Shown piece after piece: positions 56,027 to 64,000 of a DNA stretch of 64,000 bases. The DNA is taken from positions 62,001 through 126,000 of the forward strand of contig NZ_FNYY01000003.1 in NCBI RefSeq assembly GCF_900109145.1, read 5' to 3'. The position numbers and the translations under genes were made by a program. Every line of letters starts with the position of its first letter. Within the stretch, counting starts at the first letter, position 1. Under the pieces are notes generated by a model. The model was not told the origin of the DNA, did not search any database, and saw only the letters and a list, made by a program, of their open reading frames with translations. This stretch comes from Marinovum algicola (GTDB lineage Bacteria; Pseudomonadota; Alphaproteobacteria; Rhodobacterales; Rhodobacteraceae).

Positions 56027-56977
56027 ATGGCCAAGGCATTCGCGTCCCAGGGCGACACCAGCGAAAAGGAGATTTCCTTTACCGAGATCGGCGAGGGGCT
56101 CTTTGCCTTTACCGCCGAGGGCGATCCGAACTCGGGTGTGATCATCGGCGACGACAGCGTGATGATCGTCGAGGCCCAGGCCACGCCGCGGCTGGCCAAC
56201 AAGGTGATTGATTGCGTGCGCTCGGTCACCGACAAGCCGATCACCCATGTGGTGATGACGCATTATCACGCGGTTCGGGTGCTTGGCGCCTCGGCTTTCG
56301 ATGCGCAGCAGGTCATCATGTCCGACAAGGCCCGCGCCATGGTGGTGGAACGCGGGCAAGAGGACTGGGACAGCGAATTCCAGCGCTTCCCGCGCCTGTT
56401 CGAGGGACATGAGAGCATTCCCGGCCTGACCTGGCCCACCACCACCTTCAACGACCAGATGACCGTCTACCTCGGCAACCGCAAGGTCGAGATCAAGCAG
56501 ATCGGCCGCGCCCATACCGCCGGCGACAGCGTGATCTGGGTGCCGGACGCGCAATGCATGTTCACCGGCGACATCGTCGAGGACCACTCGGCCTGCTATT
56601 GCGGTGACGGCCATTTCGAGGATTGGGGCGGCACGCTGGACGCGGTCAAGGCCTATGATCCGCAAAGCATCGCCCCGGGCCGTGGCGGTGCGCTGATCGG
56701 GCGCGAGGCGGTGGATTCCGCCATCGCCTCGACCCGCGATTTCGTCGAGTCCACCTATCTGCCGGCCAAACAGGTCGCGGCCCGGGGCGGTAGCCTCAAG
56801 GATGCCTGGGATGCGGTGCGCGAGGCCTGCGACCCGAAGTTCAAGGACTATGCGATCTATGAGCATTGCCTGCCGTTCAACGTCTCGCGCGCCTATGACG
56901 AGGCCCGCGGAATCGACACGCCGCGGATCTGGACCGCCGAGCGCGACGTCGCGATGTGGGAAGCGCTGCAAGACTGA
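56027..56977 (+). CDS. metallo-beta-lactamase fold hydrolase with altered metal motif
   Basis: 316 residues from ATG 56027 (AAGGAG 6 bases upstream). MBL fold: MTHYHAVRVLGA replaces the canonical H-x-H-x-D-H (H79 and H81 kept; D and H are V83 and R84), then IGRAHTAGDSV and CMFTGDIVEDH are intact. Loss of the second-site ligands suggests one metal or changed chemistry. First gene of the operon with the FAD monooxygenase (83-base gap) and DUF2783. Substrate unknown; a lactone or thioester from aromatic breakdown is a guess. Confidence 0.85.
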   Translation: MAKAFASQGDTSEKEISFTEIGEGLFAFTAEGDPNSGVIIGDDSVMIVEAQATPRLANKVIDCVRSVTDKPITHVVMTHYHAVRVLGASAFDAQQVIMSDKARAMVVERGQEDWDSEFQRFPRLFEGHESIPGLTWPTTTFNDQMTVYLGNRKVEIKQIGRAHTAGDSVIWVPDAQCMFTGDIVEDHSACYCGDGHFEDWGGTLDAVKAYDPQSIAPGRGGALIGREAVDSAIASTRDFVESTYLPAKQVAARGGSLKDAWDAVREACDPKFKDYAIYEHCLPFNVSRAYDEARGIDTPRIWTAERDVAMWEALQD

Positions 56978-57060
56978 CCGGCGGCGCGGTGCCGCCCGGC
57001 AATGCCCGACAGACCGGCGGGCGGCACCGCAAGACACCTCTTGCGGAGGAGACGAGAGAC

Positions 57061-58680
57061 ATGTTCGACGACAGATACACCGTGGCCCACAAGATCTATC
57101 CCTATGAACGATCGCCCGATCAGGACAAGGCAAGCGCGGTGCGCCACCCGGTGGTGATCGTGGGCGGCGGCCCGGTGGGCATCGCCACGGCGCTCGACCT
57201 CGGCCAGCAGGGCGTGCCGGTGCTGGTGCTCGACGATCACGAAGGCATCGGCCAGGGCAGCCGCGCCATCTGTTTTTCCAAGCGCAGCCTGGAAATTGCC
57301 GATCGCTATGGCTGTGCCGGGCCGATGATCGACAAGGGGGTGGTCTGGAACCTCGGCAAGGTCTTTCACCGCGATGAGAAGGTGTTCGAATTCAATCTCT
57401 TGCCCGAGGAAGGCCACAAGTATCCGGCCTTCATCAACCTTCAGCAGCCCTATTTCGAGCGGTTCATGGTCGACCGGTTGCGGCAATTGCAGGCCGCGGG
57501 TGCGCCGATCCAGCTGCGTGGCAAGAACCGGGTCGACGGGATCGAGGTGCATGACGATCATGTGGTGCTGGAGGTGATGACGCCGGACGGCCCCTACAGC
57601 CTCGAAGCCGATTGGCTGGTGGCCTGCGATGGCGCCAATTCGCCACTGCGCACCCGGCTGGGCTATGAGTTCACCGGTAAGGTCTTTCAGGACAGCTTCC
57701 TGATCGCCGACATCCGCATGACCGGCGACACCGAGTTTCCGACCGAACGCTGGTTCTGGTTCGAGCCGTCGCACGGGCAGGGCGCCTCGACCCTGCTGCA
57801 CAAGCAGCCCGACGGTGTCTGGCGCGTCGATTTCCAGATCGGCTGGGACATCGACCGCAAGGAAGAGATGAAGGAGGACAACATCCGCCGCCGTCTCGAT
57901 GCCTTTCTCGGCCCGGTCCGCTACGAGATCGTCTGGTCTTCGATCTACACCTTTCAGAGCAAGCGGATGGCGCGTTTTCGCCACGGGCCGGTGATCTTTG
58001 CCGGCGATGCGGCGCATCAGGTCTCGCCCTTTGGCGCGCGGGGCGCGAATTCGGGCATGCAGGACGCCGACAATCTCGGCTGGAAGCTGGGGCTGGTGGT
58101 GCAGGGCAAGGCGCCGGCCAAACTGCTCGACAGCTATTCGGATGAACGGGTGCACGGGGCCGACGAAAACATCCTGAATTCCACCCGCTCGACCGATTTC
58201 ATCACCCCGAAATCCGAGATCAGCAAGATATTCCGCGATGCGGTGCTGGGGCTTGCGCGGACGGTGGCATTTGCCCGGCCGCTGGTGAATTCCGGTCGCC
58301 TGTCAGTGCCCTGCGTCTATGACGGGCTGTCACTGAACGGCCCCGACGCCCTGACCGGCGGCCCCGCGCGCACCCGCGTCGGCGCGCCGATGGTCGATGC
58401 GCCGGCGGGCGATGACTGGCTGCTGGGGCTGCTGGGGGGCGACTTCCGGCTAATGACCATCGATGCCGAGGCGCCGGAGCGCCTGGAGGTTGACAGGATT
58501 ACCGTGACCCGCGTGGCGCTCTCGGCCAAGGGCAACCCCGATCTGGCGGCGCGCTATCTGGGCGATGCCACGTCGGCGGTCTACCTGATGCGGCCCGATC
58601 AACATGTCGCCGCGCGCTGGCCAGGGTTCGATGCGGCCGAGGTGACGCGCGCCCTGAAGATCGCAACCAGACGCGCCTGA
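57061..58680 (+). CDS. FAD-dependent aromatic monooxygenase (MhpA/PheA-like)
   Basis: 539 residues from ATG 57061 (GGAGGAG upstream). FAD motifs: VIVGGGPVGIATALDL, the D-G motif LVACDGANSPLRT, and the G-D motif VIFAGDAAHQVSPFGARG; a C-terminal thioredoxin-like domain (about 420-539) typical of phenol/3-(3-hydroxyphenyl)propionate hydroxylases. Probably hydroxylates a phenolic ring with NAD(P)H. Followed after 9 bases by DUF2783, and controlled by the MarR protein by inference. Confidence 0.88.
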   Translation: MFDDRYTVAHKIYPYERSPDQDKASAVRHPVVIVGGGPVGIATALDLGQQGVPVLVLDDHEGIGQGSRAICFSKRSLEIADRYGCAGPMIDKGVVWNLGKVFHRDEKVFEFNLLPEEGHKYPAFINLQQPYFERFMVDRLRQLQAAGAPIQLRGKNRVDGIEVHDDHVVLEVMTPDGPYSLEADWLVACDGANSPLRTRLGYEFTGKVFQDSFLIADIRMTGDTEFPTERWFWFEPSHGQGASTLLHKQPDGVWRVDFQIGWDIDRKEEMKEDNIRRRLDAFLGPVRYEIVWSSIYTFQSKRMARFRHGPVIFAGDAAHQVSPFGARGANSGMQDADNLGWKLGLVVQGKAPAKLLDSYSDERVHGADENILNSTRSTDFITPKSEISKIFRDAVLGLARTVAFARPLVNSGRLSVPCVYDGLSLNGPDALTGGPARTRVGAPMVDAPAGDDWLLGLLGGDFRLMTIDAEAPERLEVDRITVTRVALSAKGNPDLAARYLGDATSAVYLMRPDQHVAARWPGFDAAEVTRALKIATRRA

Positions 58681-58689
58681 GGAGAGACG

Positions 58690-58884
58690 ATGATGACCCC
58701 CCTGAACACCGAGCCCAACATTGCCAACCCGGATGACTTCTATGCCAGGCTTCTGGCCGCGCATGAGGGTCGGAGCAAAGCGGAAAGCGACGCGCTGAAC
58801 GCCCGGTTGGTGCTGATCCTGTGCAACCATATCGGCGATACGGACGTGCTGGGCCAGGCAATCGATCTGGCCGCCGAGGGCTGA
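58690..58884 (+). CDS. DUF2783 small protein
   Basis: 64 residues; GGAGAG before ATG 58690. PNIANPDDFYARLLAAHEGR and NARLVLILCNHIGD are the DUF2783 core. These small helical proteins accompany this kind of FAD monooxygenase in proteobacteria; the role is unknown, perhaps a stabilising partner. Last gene of the operon. Confidence 0.85.
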   Translation: MMTPLNTEPNIANPDDFYARLLAAHEGRSKAESDALNARLVLILCNHIGDTDVLGQAIDLAAEG

Positions 58885-58909
58885 TCGGCCCCCGGCGCGC
58901 GCCGGCGGT

Positions 58910-59287
58910 TCAGAGCGTGACCACCGGGGCAAACCCGCCATAGATCAACCGCGTGCCGTCGAAGGGCATCGGGTTCTTTTCCGGGTCCATACGCGGATCG
59001 GCGGTGTCGGGATTCTCCATCCACTCGGTCATGGTCTTCATCGCCCGGTCGCGGGTCGGCTTGTCGGGCCATTCGATCCAGGAAAAGACCACGGTTTCCT
59101 CCGGCTCGGCCTTCACCGCCCCGCGGAAATCGGTGACCTTGCCCTCCGGCACGTCATCACCCCAGCATTCGACCACGCGGATTGCGCCCAGATCGATGAA
59201 CACGCTGTCGGCGTGTTGCGCATGGTCGATGAACTTCTGCTTGTTGGCGGTGGGCACCGCGATCACGAATCCGTCGATATAACTCAT
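58910..59287 (-). CDS. DUF1428 family protein
   Basis: 125 residues; GAGGAGAG before ATG 59287. SYIDGFVIAVPTANKQKFIDHA, GAIRVVECWGDDVPEGKVTD and DPRMDPEKNPMPFDGTRLIYGGF fit the DUF1428 (dimeric alpha-beta barrel) family. No known activity. It stands with two VOC genes on the same strand (24-base gap), a common grouping of small barrel proteins. Confidence 0.88.
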   Translation of the reverse strand: MSYIDGFVIAVPTANKQKFIDHAQHADSVFIDLGAIRVVECWGDDVPEGKVTDFRGAVKAEPEETVVFSWIEWPDKPTRDRAMKTMTEWMENPDTADPRMDPEKNPMPFDGTRLIYGGFAPVVTL

Positions 59288-59311
59288 TTTCTCTCTCCTC
59301 ATTAAAGCTGG

Positions 59312-59794
59312 TCACTCACCCTCGGCCGCGGCTTCGAGGGCCGCGATATCGATCTTGCGCATGGTCATCATTGCCTCGAAGGCGCGGGCGGCCTTGTCGC
59401 TGTCGGCGCTGGTGGTCAGCTCGAGCAGCACCCTGGGGGTGATCTGCCAGGAAAATCCCCAGCGGTCCTTGCACCAGCCGCAGGCGCTTTCCTGGCCACC
59501 ATTGCCGACAATGGCGGCCCAGTACCGGTCGGTCTCCTCCTGGTCCTCGGTCACCACCATGAAGCTGACCGCCTCGTCGGGGGTGAAGTTCGGACCGCCG
59601 TTCAGCCCGACGAACTGCCGCCCCAGAACGGTGAATGTCACCGTCAGCTCGCTGCCCTTGGTGCCGCCGGGAAAATCGGCCGGCGCGGTGTTCACCCGGT
59701 CGACATTGCTGTCCGGGAAGGTCGCGGCATAGAAATCGGCGGCCTTGCCGGCCTCGCCATGGTCAAACCACAGGCAGGTGACGAGATCGGTCAT
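59312..59794 (-). CDS. VOC/PhnB-like protein
   Basis: 160 residues. [59 protein letters not shown]: the '3-demethylubiquinone methyltransferase-like' PhnB group of the VOC superfamily. No methyltransferase motif, so the old family name is misleading. Overlaps the next VOC gene by 4 bases (ATGA at 59794-59791). Confidence 0.88.
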   Translation of the reverse strand: MTDLVTCLWFDHGEAGKAADFYAATFPDSNVDRVNTAPADFPGGTKGSELTVTFTVLGRQFVGLNGGPNFTPDEAVSFMVVTEDQEETDRYWAAIVGNGGQESACGWCKDRWGFSWQITPRVLLELTTSADSDKAARAFEAMMTMRKIDIAALEAAAEGE

Positions 59795-60222
59795 GACGGC
59801 ATCCCCTGGGCCTTGGCCCCTTCAAAGCTGAGCATCCAGGGCGTGCCGTATCTGTCGGTGAACATGGCAAACCGCTCGGCCCAGAAGGTCTCGGCCGGCT
59901 CCATCGCCACCGCGCGCGCGTCCTGCGCCAGGGCGGCATGGATACGGTCGAACTCCTCCCGCGAGCTTGTCGCGATGGAGATGCGAAAGCCGGCGGGGGT
60001 GTCGTAGAACTCGTCGGTGTTGTCCGACGCCATGACCACGGCTTGGCCCAATGCCATGCTCATATGCATGATCATGTCGTCGCCGCCGGGCATGCGGCTC
60101 TCGGGATCGGGGATGTCGGCATTGCGAAACACGGTCTTGATCTCGCCGCCCAGCACGTCGGCATAATGGGTCATCGCCTGAAGGCAATCGCCCTTGAAGA
60201 AAAGATAGATCGTCGGGTCCAT
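59791..60222 (-). CDS. VOC/PhnB-like protein
   Basis: 143 residues. [41 protein letters not shown] and [14 protein letters not shown]: PhnB/glyoxalase-like VOC fold. Its stop overlaps the start of the second VOC gene, so the two are made together. Function unknown. Confidence 0.88.
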   Translation of the reverse strand: MDPTIYLFFKGDCLQAMTHYADVLGGEIKTVFRNADIPDPESRMPGGDDMIMHMSMALGQAVVMASDNTDEFYDTPAGFRISIATSSREEFDRIHAALAQDARAVAMEPAETFWAERFAMFTDRYGTPWMLSFEGAKAQGMPS

Positions 60223-60775
60223 CAGAAGGTCTCCTTTCGCGGGTCAGTCGGTTTCCGGGGCAGTCGTCGATTGTTGTGCCGTGCCGCCGGTCCCACCGGT
60301 GCCGGCAATGATCAGGCCGACGCGCGGTGCTGCATCCGGGCACGGGCAAACCCGGGGACGGCCGGCGCCTCCGGGGCGGGCGGTCTGGCCATGGCTGCCG
60401 AGACTACAGCAACCGGCCGCCCGGCCTGTCAAGCGCGGGGCGATGGTTGGGCCGGTTGTCGCCTGATCGCTTTGGCCAATGCCGGTCCGGCAGGGGCAGG
60501 CGCCCCGGTCCTTTGTCGCCGAAGCCTCGGGTGCGCGCCATCTGTGGCAGATATGCCTCGGCTATGTATCATGTCGTCACGGCCCGCCGTCCCAGTCATC
60601 CGGCGGCAAACGACGCCGCGGCCCAGCCCGTGCGGGCTCTTGTTGCCGCGTGTCGGAATGCAGGACGTGTCAAGTATACAATACGTTACATTCCTCGCGC
60701 GGTTGTAACCTTGCCCCCCGGCGTATCGGGGGTATCTAGAGGCTCAAGAATGGCAATCTGGCAAGGAGCAGAATG
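60223..60775. other. 553-base gap, no gene recognised
   Basis: Several frames are open but look like high-GC noise (Arg/Ala/Gly-rich, no ribosome site). An AT-rich patch at 60671-60692 (AAGTATACAATACGTTACAT) could hold a -10 box (TACAAT) for the L,D-transpeptidase gene; no good -35 is seen. The stretch may be a gene remnant. Confidence 0.4.
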
Positions 60776-61354
60776 ATGTCCTCAAACGGCTCGAACACCT
60801 GGAACCGGCGCGGGGTAATCGCCGGCGCGGCGGCGCTGATCGCGGCGCCTGCGGTGCTGCGCGCGCAGGCGGCGGGGCAGGCGGATGGCGTGCGCCGCAA
60901 TATCTCGTCGTTCCAGACCCATGACTGGCGCGATCATTTCGACCGGCTGGGCAAGGGCATCATTATCGCCGACACCAATTCGCGGATGCTGCAACATTGG
61001 ACGTCGGACGGTGAGGTGCGGATTTATCCCACCTCGGTGCCGATCTCGGAAGAACTGACCAAGCGCGGCTATACCGAGGTGATCGAGAAAAAGGAAATGC
61101 CGGGCTGGGGCCCGACGCCCTCGATGCGCGAGCGCGACCCGACGCTGCCGGCCTATGTCAAGGGCGGCGATCCGCGCAACCCGCTGGGCACGCGGGCGCT
61201 GTACCTGTCCTGGACCTATTACCGCATCCACGGCACCCAGGATACGCGCAAGATCGGGCGGCGCTCCTCCAGCGGCTGCATCGGGCTCTACAATCCGCAG
61301 ATCGAAGAGGTCTATGACCGGGCGCCGGTGGGCACGCAGGTCAAGCTGATCTGA
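60776..61354 (+). CDS. L,D-transpeptidase (YkuD family)
   Basis: 192 residues from ATG 60776 (AAGGAG 7 bases upstream; ATG 60773 is only 4 away). Tat-like signal NRRGVIAGAAALIAAPAVLR, then the YkuD domain with YRIHGTQDTRKIGRRSSSGCIGLYN holding the catalytic H and C (H-G...S-x-G-C-I-G). Crosslinks peptidoglycan 3-3 or attaches proteins in the periplasm. Followed by a strong bidirectional terminator. Confidence 0.93.
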   Translation: MSSNGSNTWNRRGVIAGAAALIAAPAVLRAQAAGQADGVRRNISSFQTHDWRDHFDRLGKGIIIADTNSRMLQHWTSDGEVRIYPTSVPISEELTKRGYTEVIEKKEMPGWGPTPSMRERDPTLPAYVKGGDPRNPLGTRALYLSWTYYRIHGTQDTRKIGRRSSSGCIGLYNPQIEEVYDRAPVGTQVKLI

Positions 61355-61393
61355 CGACCAGGGGCGCGCGACCGCCCTGAATCAAGAAACCAT

Positions 61394-61427
61394 GGAAAAG
61401 GCCGGCCAGGATGTGCCGGCCTTTTCC
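61394..61427. terminator. bidirectional intrinsic terminator
   Basis: GGAAAAGGCCGGC (61394-61406), 8-base loop, GCCGGCCTTTTCC (61415-61427): perfect 13-bp stem with A and T runs inside both ends, between the convergent L,D-transpeptidase and pdxA-type genes. Confidence 0.88.
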
Positions 61428-61437
61428 GATTTGAAGG

Positions 61438-62454
61438 TCACGCCGCGGCGCGTGCGGCGCGGTGGTTGCGTGCCATGCGGGTGAGCAGGTTGAAGGCTTG
61501 CAGCGTCGCGCCGACATTGGCCTGCCGCTGGCCAGCGATGTCGAAGGCGGTGCCATGGGCCGGCGTGGCCACCGGGATCGGCAAGCCGCCCGCCACGGTC
61601 ACGCCCCGATCGAACCCCATCAGCTTGATCGCGATCTGTCCCTGGTCGTGGTACATGGTGACCACGGCATCGACCTCGCCGCGTTGCGCCTTGAGGAATA
61701 CCGTGTCCGAGGGCCAGGGGCCGGTGACATTTTTCTGCCGGGCCCGGGCGGCGTCGATCGCGGGTTGCAGGACGTCGATCTCCTCGCGACCGAATTTGCC
61801 ATTGTCGCCGGCGTGGGGGTTGAGCGCGGCCACGGCGATATGCGGCCGGGTGTTGCCGGCGCGTTTCAGCGTGTCTTCGGCCAGGCCGATGGCCTTTTCC
61901 ACCGCTTCGGTGGTGATCCGCTCGGCCACGTCGCGCAGGCCAATGTGGCTGGTGACGCGGGTGGTCATCAGATCCCCCAACACGTTGATTTCGCTGTGAT
62001 ATCCGTCAAACCCGATGTAGCGCGCCATGTAGCGGTGCTCATCCTCGGCGTCGAGGCCGGCGCTGGTCAGCGCCGCCTTGTTGAAGGGGCCGAAAAGCAC
62101 GCCGTCGACCTTGTTTGCCAGCGCCAGATCGAGCGCCTTGTCGAGACAGCGCAGGCTGCATCTTCCGCCCGCTTGCGTCACCTCGGCAATCCGCACCTCG
62201 TCGGGTGTGATGGTTTGCATCGGCAGCCAGGCCAGCCCCTCCTGCGAGCCGATCTCGGTCTCGCCGGTTTCGATCAGATCCAGCGGAAGCCCTGCCTGTT
62301 CGGCGCCTTGTTGCCAGACATGGGCATCGCCGATCAGCAGGATCTCGGCGGCCGTGCGCACGCCGTCCTCGTTCAGCAAGCGGGCGATCAGTTCCGGCCC
62401 GATGCCCGAGGGGTCGCCGGGAATGATGGCGATGCGTGGTTTCGGATCGGTCAT
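61438..62454 (-). CDS. pdxA2: PdxA-family dehydrogenase, probably PdxA2 (4-phospho-D-threonate/erythronate)
   Basis: 338 residues from ATG 62454. PRIAIIPGDPSGIGPELIAR, GVLFGPFNKAALTSAG, HSEINVLGDLMTT, a metal histidine in RVTSHIGLRDV, NPHAGDNGKFGREE and VTMYHDQGQIAIKLM. It resembles PdxA, but location in an operon with TRAP permease genes (ATGA overlap with dctM) fits PdxA2, which acts in sugar-acid catabolism. Biosynthetic pdxA cannot be excluded, as ksgA/surA neighbours of typical pdxA are absent. Confidence 0.82.
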   Translation of the reverse strand: MTDPKPRIAIIPGDPSGIGPELIARLLNEDGVRTAAEILLIGDAHVWQQGAEQAGLPLDLIETGETEIGSQEGLAWLPMQTITPDEVRIAEVTQAGGRCSLRCLDKALDLALANKVDGVLFGPFNKAALTSAGLDAEDEHRYMARYIGFDGYHSEINVLGDLMTTRVTSHIGLRDVAERITTEAVEKAIGLAEDTLKRAGNTRPHIAVAALNPHAGDNGKFGREEIDVLQPAIDAARARQKNVTGPWPSDTVFLKAQRGEVDAVVTMYHDQGQIAIKLMGFDRGVTVAGGLPIPVATPAHGTAFDIAGQRQANVGATLQAFNLLTRMARNHRAARAAA

Positions 62455-63731
62455 TGAATGAACCCCGTAAGAGCGAGTGACACCTGCGGCACATAGGTGA
62501 CCAGCAGAAGGATGAAGGCGAGCACGCCGATGAAGGGCAGATTGGTGCGCGAGGTTTCCCAGATGCCCGCCTTGGCGATCGAGCACGATGTGATCAGCAC
62601 CGAGGCCACGGGCGGCGTCTGTTGTCCGATGGCGAGGTTGAGCGTCACCATGATGCCGAAGTGGATCGGATCGATGCCCACTGCATTGACCAGCGGCATG
62701 ACCACCGGCACCACCAGGATGATTGCCGCGGCTCCGTGCAGAAACATGCCCAGCACCAGCAGCAGCAGGTTCAGAAGCGCCAGCACGATCAGCGGATTGG
62801 TGGTCAGTTCGGTGATCTGCTGCGCCAGTTGCTGCGGCACCTGCGCCTGGGTCAGAAACAGCCCCAGCGCGGCCGAGGTGGCGACCAGCAACATGACCAC
62901 GCCGGTCTGGCTGACCCCTTCGAGCATCACCTTGCGCAGGCGCGACACATCCAGATCGCGGTAGATGAAGATGCCGATCACCAGCGCCGCCAACACCGCC
63001 AGCCCGGCGCCTTCGGTCGCCGTCACTAGGCCGGAAAAGATACCGCCCAGGATGATGACCGGCATCATCAGCGCCCAGAGCGCCTCTTTGAACGAGCGCC
63101 AGACGTGGCCGAGGTCGAACCCTTCGGCGCGGGGCAGGTCGTAGCGCACGGCCATGATGTAGGTGACGGTCATCAACAACACGCCGCCCAGCACACCCGG
63201 CACGACACCGGCGATGAAGAGCTTGAGCACCGAGGTCTCGGCGATCGCGCCGTAGAGGATCATCGGGATCGACGGCGGGATGATGATCGCGAGCGAGGCC
63301 GAGGACGAGGTGATGGCCGCGGCCAGGGTGCGGGAATAGCCGCGTTTCTTCATCTCGGGGATCAGAACGGTGCCGGTGGCGGCCACATCGGCGACGGCCG
63401 AGCCCGAGATCTCGGCAAAGACCATCGAGACGCCGATGTTCACCATGCCCAGCCCGCCGCGGACAAAGCCGATCAGCGCGGTGACGAAGTTGATCAGGCG
63501 CACGGAAATGCCCGAGGTGTTCATCAGGTTGCCCGCGAGGATGAACAGCGGAATGGCGATCAGCGGAAACGACGTTGTGCCGGAGTAGAGCGCGATGGCC
63601 ATGTCATACAGCGTGGCGCCGCCGGGGGTGAGCAGGAGGCCGCCCAGGGCGACAATGCCGATGGCAACGGCAATCGGCACGTTGATCAGGATCAGCCCGA
63701 TCAGCGAAACCGTGGTGGCAAGAAGGATCAT
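62451..63731 (-). CDS. dctM: TRAP transporter large permease
   Basis: 426 residues, about 11-12 helices; IAIPLFILAGNLMNTSGISVRLI and AEISGSAVADVAATGTVLIPEM are DctM signatures, and SIPMILYGAIAETSVLKLF follows. Moves a carboxylate using sodium with DctQ and a periplasmic binding protein (not in window). Overlaps both neighbours by 4 bases (ATGA). Linked to pdxA2, so the substrate may be a four-carbon sugar acid. Confidence 0.94.
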   Translation of the reverse strand: MILLATTVSLIGLILINVPIAVAIGIVALGGLLLTPGGATLYDMAIALYSGTTSFPLIAIPLFILAGNLMNTSGISVRLINFVTALIGFVRGGLGMVNIGVSMVFAEISGSAVADVAATGTVLIPEMKKRGYSRTLAAAITSSSASLAIIIPPSIPMILYGAIAETSVLKLFIAGVVPGVLGGVLLMTVTYIMAVRYDLPRAEGFDLGHVWRSFKEALWALMMPVIILGGIFSGLVTATEGAGLAVLAALVIGIFIYRDLDVSRLRKVMLEGVSQTGVVMLLVATSAALGLFLTQAQVPQQLAQQITELTTNPLIVLALLNLLLLVLGMFLHGAAAIILVVPVVMPLVNAVGIDPIHFGIMVTLNLAIGQQTPPVASVLITSCSIAKAGIWETSRTNLPFIGVLAFILLLVTYVPQVSLALTGFIQ

Positions 63732-64000
63732 TTCGTCGTGTCCTTTCCGGACATTTTCTCGTTTTCGCGTTCGGCCTCGGCGATGGCCTGTTCAATCTCG
63801 GCGTGTTCGGCATCGATCCCCGAGGCGGCAAAGCGCAGCGCGCGCGGCATGGTCAGCAGGGTGCCGAGGATCATCAGCACAGCGGTGATCGGAATCACCG
63901 ATTGCACGATGTCGAGCGTCATCCAGCGGATCGAGAGCAGCGAATCCCACTTCGCCACCGCCAGAACCGCATTGCCGTACCAGGCGACCACCGAGAAAAA
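63728..64000 (-). CDS. dctQ: TRAP transporter small permease, partial
   Basis: 3' part only: the frame is open to base 64000. The last helices are visible (SIRWMTLDIVQSVIPITAVL) with a charged tail ending GKDTTK. Position before dctM and size fit DctQ. The start lies outside the window. Confidence 0.85.
   Translation of the reverse strand, partial: FFSVVAWYGNAVLAVAKWDSLLSIRWMTLDIVQSVIPITAVLMILGTLLTMPRALRFAASGIDAEHAEIEQAIAEAERENEKMSGKDTTK

Overview
The window is a chromosomal segment of a high-GC alphaproteobacterium of the Rhodobacteraceae (Roseobacter/Rhodobacter group). Support for this comes from a two-piece, circularly permuted tmRNA encoding the tag ANDNKAPVAMAA, a ChpT-type phosphotransferase beside a consensus CtrA box, an L21 protein with a long C-terminal extension, the ATP synthase zeta inhibitor (DUF1476), a split methionine synthase, PdxA2 with a TRAP transporter, and family-typical unknowns (Usg, DUF3553, DUF1638, DUF2783).

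Layout. 1-4083: end of an integrated element (AlpA-like regulator, primase-polymerase, a 33-residue micro-ORF, orphan proteins) abutting the 3' end of tRNA-Ser(CGA). 4.3-18.4 kb: housekeeping genes: DUF2059, rplU-rpmA, a GNAT, obgE-proB-proA, chpT facing DUF3553, olsB-olsA (ornithine lipid), a ThiE-like protein, TfoX, a TrmJ-like methyltransferase, ctaA and an M32 carboxypeptidase. 18.5-30.2 kb: a small secreted protein, doxX, gyrA, usg, a YSC84-like lipoprotein, hemB, a membrane protein, mfd, ssrA and an EamA exporter. 30.3-33.4 kb: an unusual module of a Hint-domain protein, two DUF6916-type proteins (one with a Tat signal), a GNAT and a phage-tail-collar protein. 33.6-43.8 kb: a CorC-like protein, xerD, a large secreted protein with a 49-residue membrane partner, aroK-aroB, a corrinoid protein with DUF1638, a radical SAM protein, a MetH-N-like homocysteine methyltransferase and the ATPase zeta subunit. 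43.9-50.7 kb: purC-purS-purQ, a DctB/DctD-like two-component pair whose regulator lacks GAFTGA, and pabB-pabC. 50.8-54.6 kb: arginase and ornithine cyclodeaminase with a divergent Lrp regulator, dsbB, a YqaA protein and tRNA-Leu(CAA). 54.7-60.2 kb: a decayed sulfatase, a MarR regulator divergent from an MBL / FAD-monooxygenase / DUF2783 operon with three repeated operator-like sites, DUF1428 and two VOC proteins. 60.8-64 kb: an L,D-transpeptidase, then pdxA2-dctM-dctQ running off the edge.

How the genes connect. Translational coupling is very common (ATGA, TGATG or GTGA junctions in about ten gene pairs). Arginase, ornithine cyclodeaminase and proBA touch arginine/proline interconversion. aroK-aroB and pabB-pabC feed chorismate and folate. 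The corrinoid protein and the homocysteine methyltransferase look like two parts of a split MetH. ChpT and the CtrA boxes tie this region to the CckA-ChpT-CtrA relay. A degenerate dispersed intergenic repeat, often placed where a terminator would be expected, recurs six times.

Protein family calls come from reading translated sequences without database searches. Regulatory sites are pattern calls.
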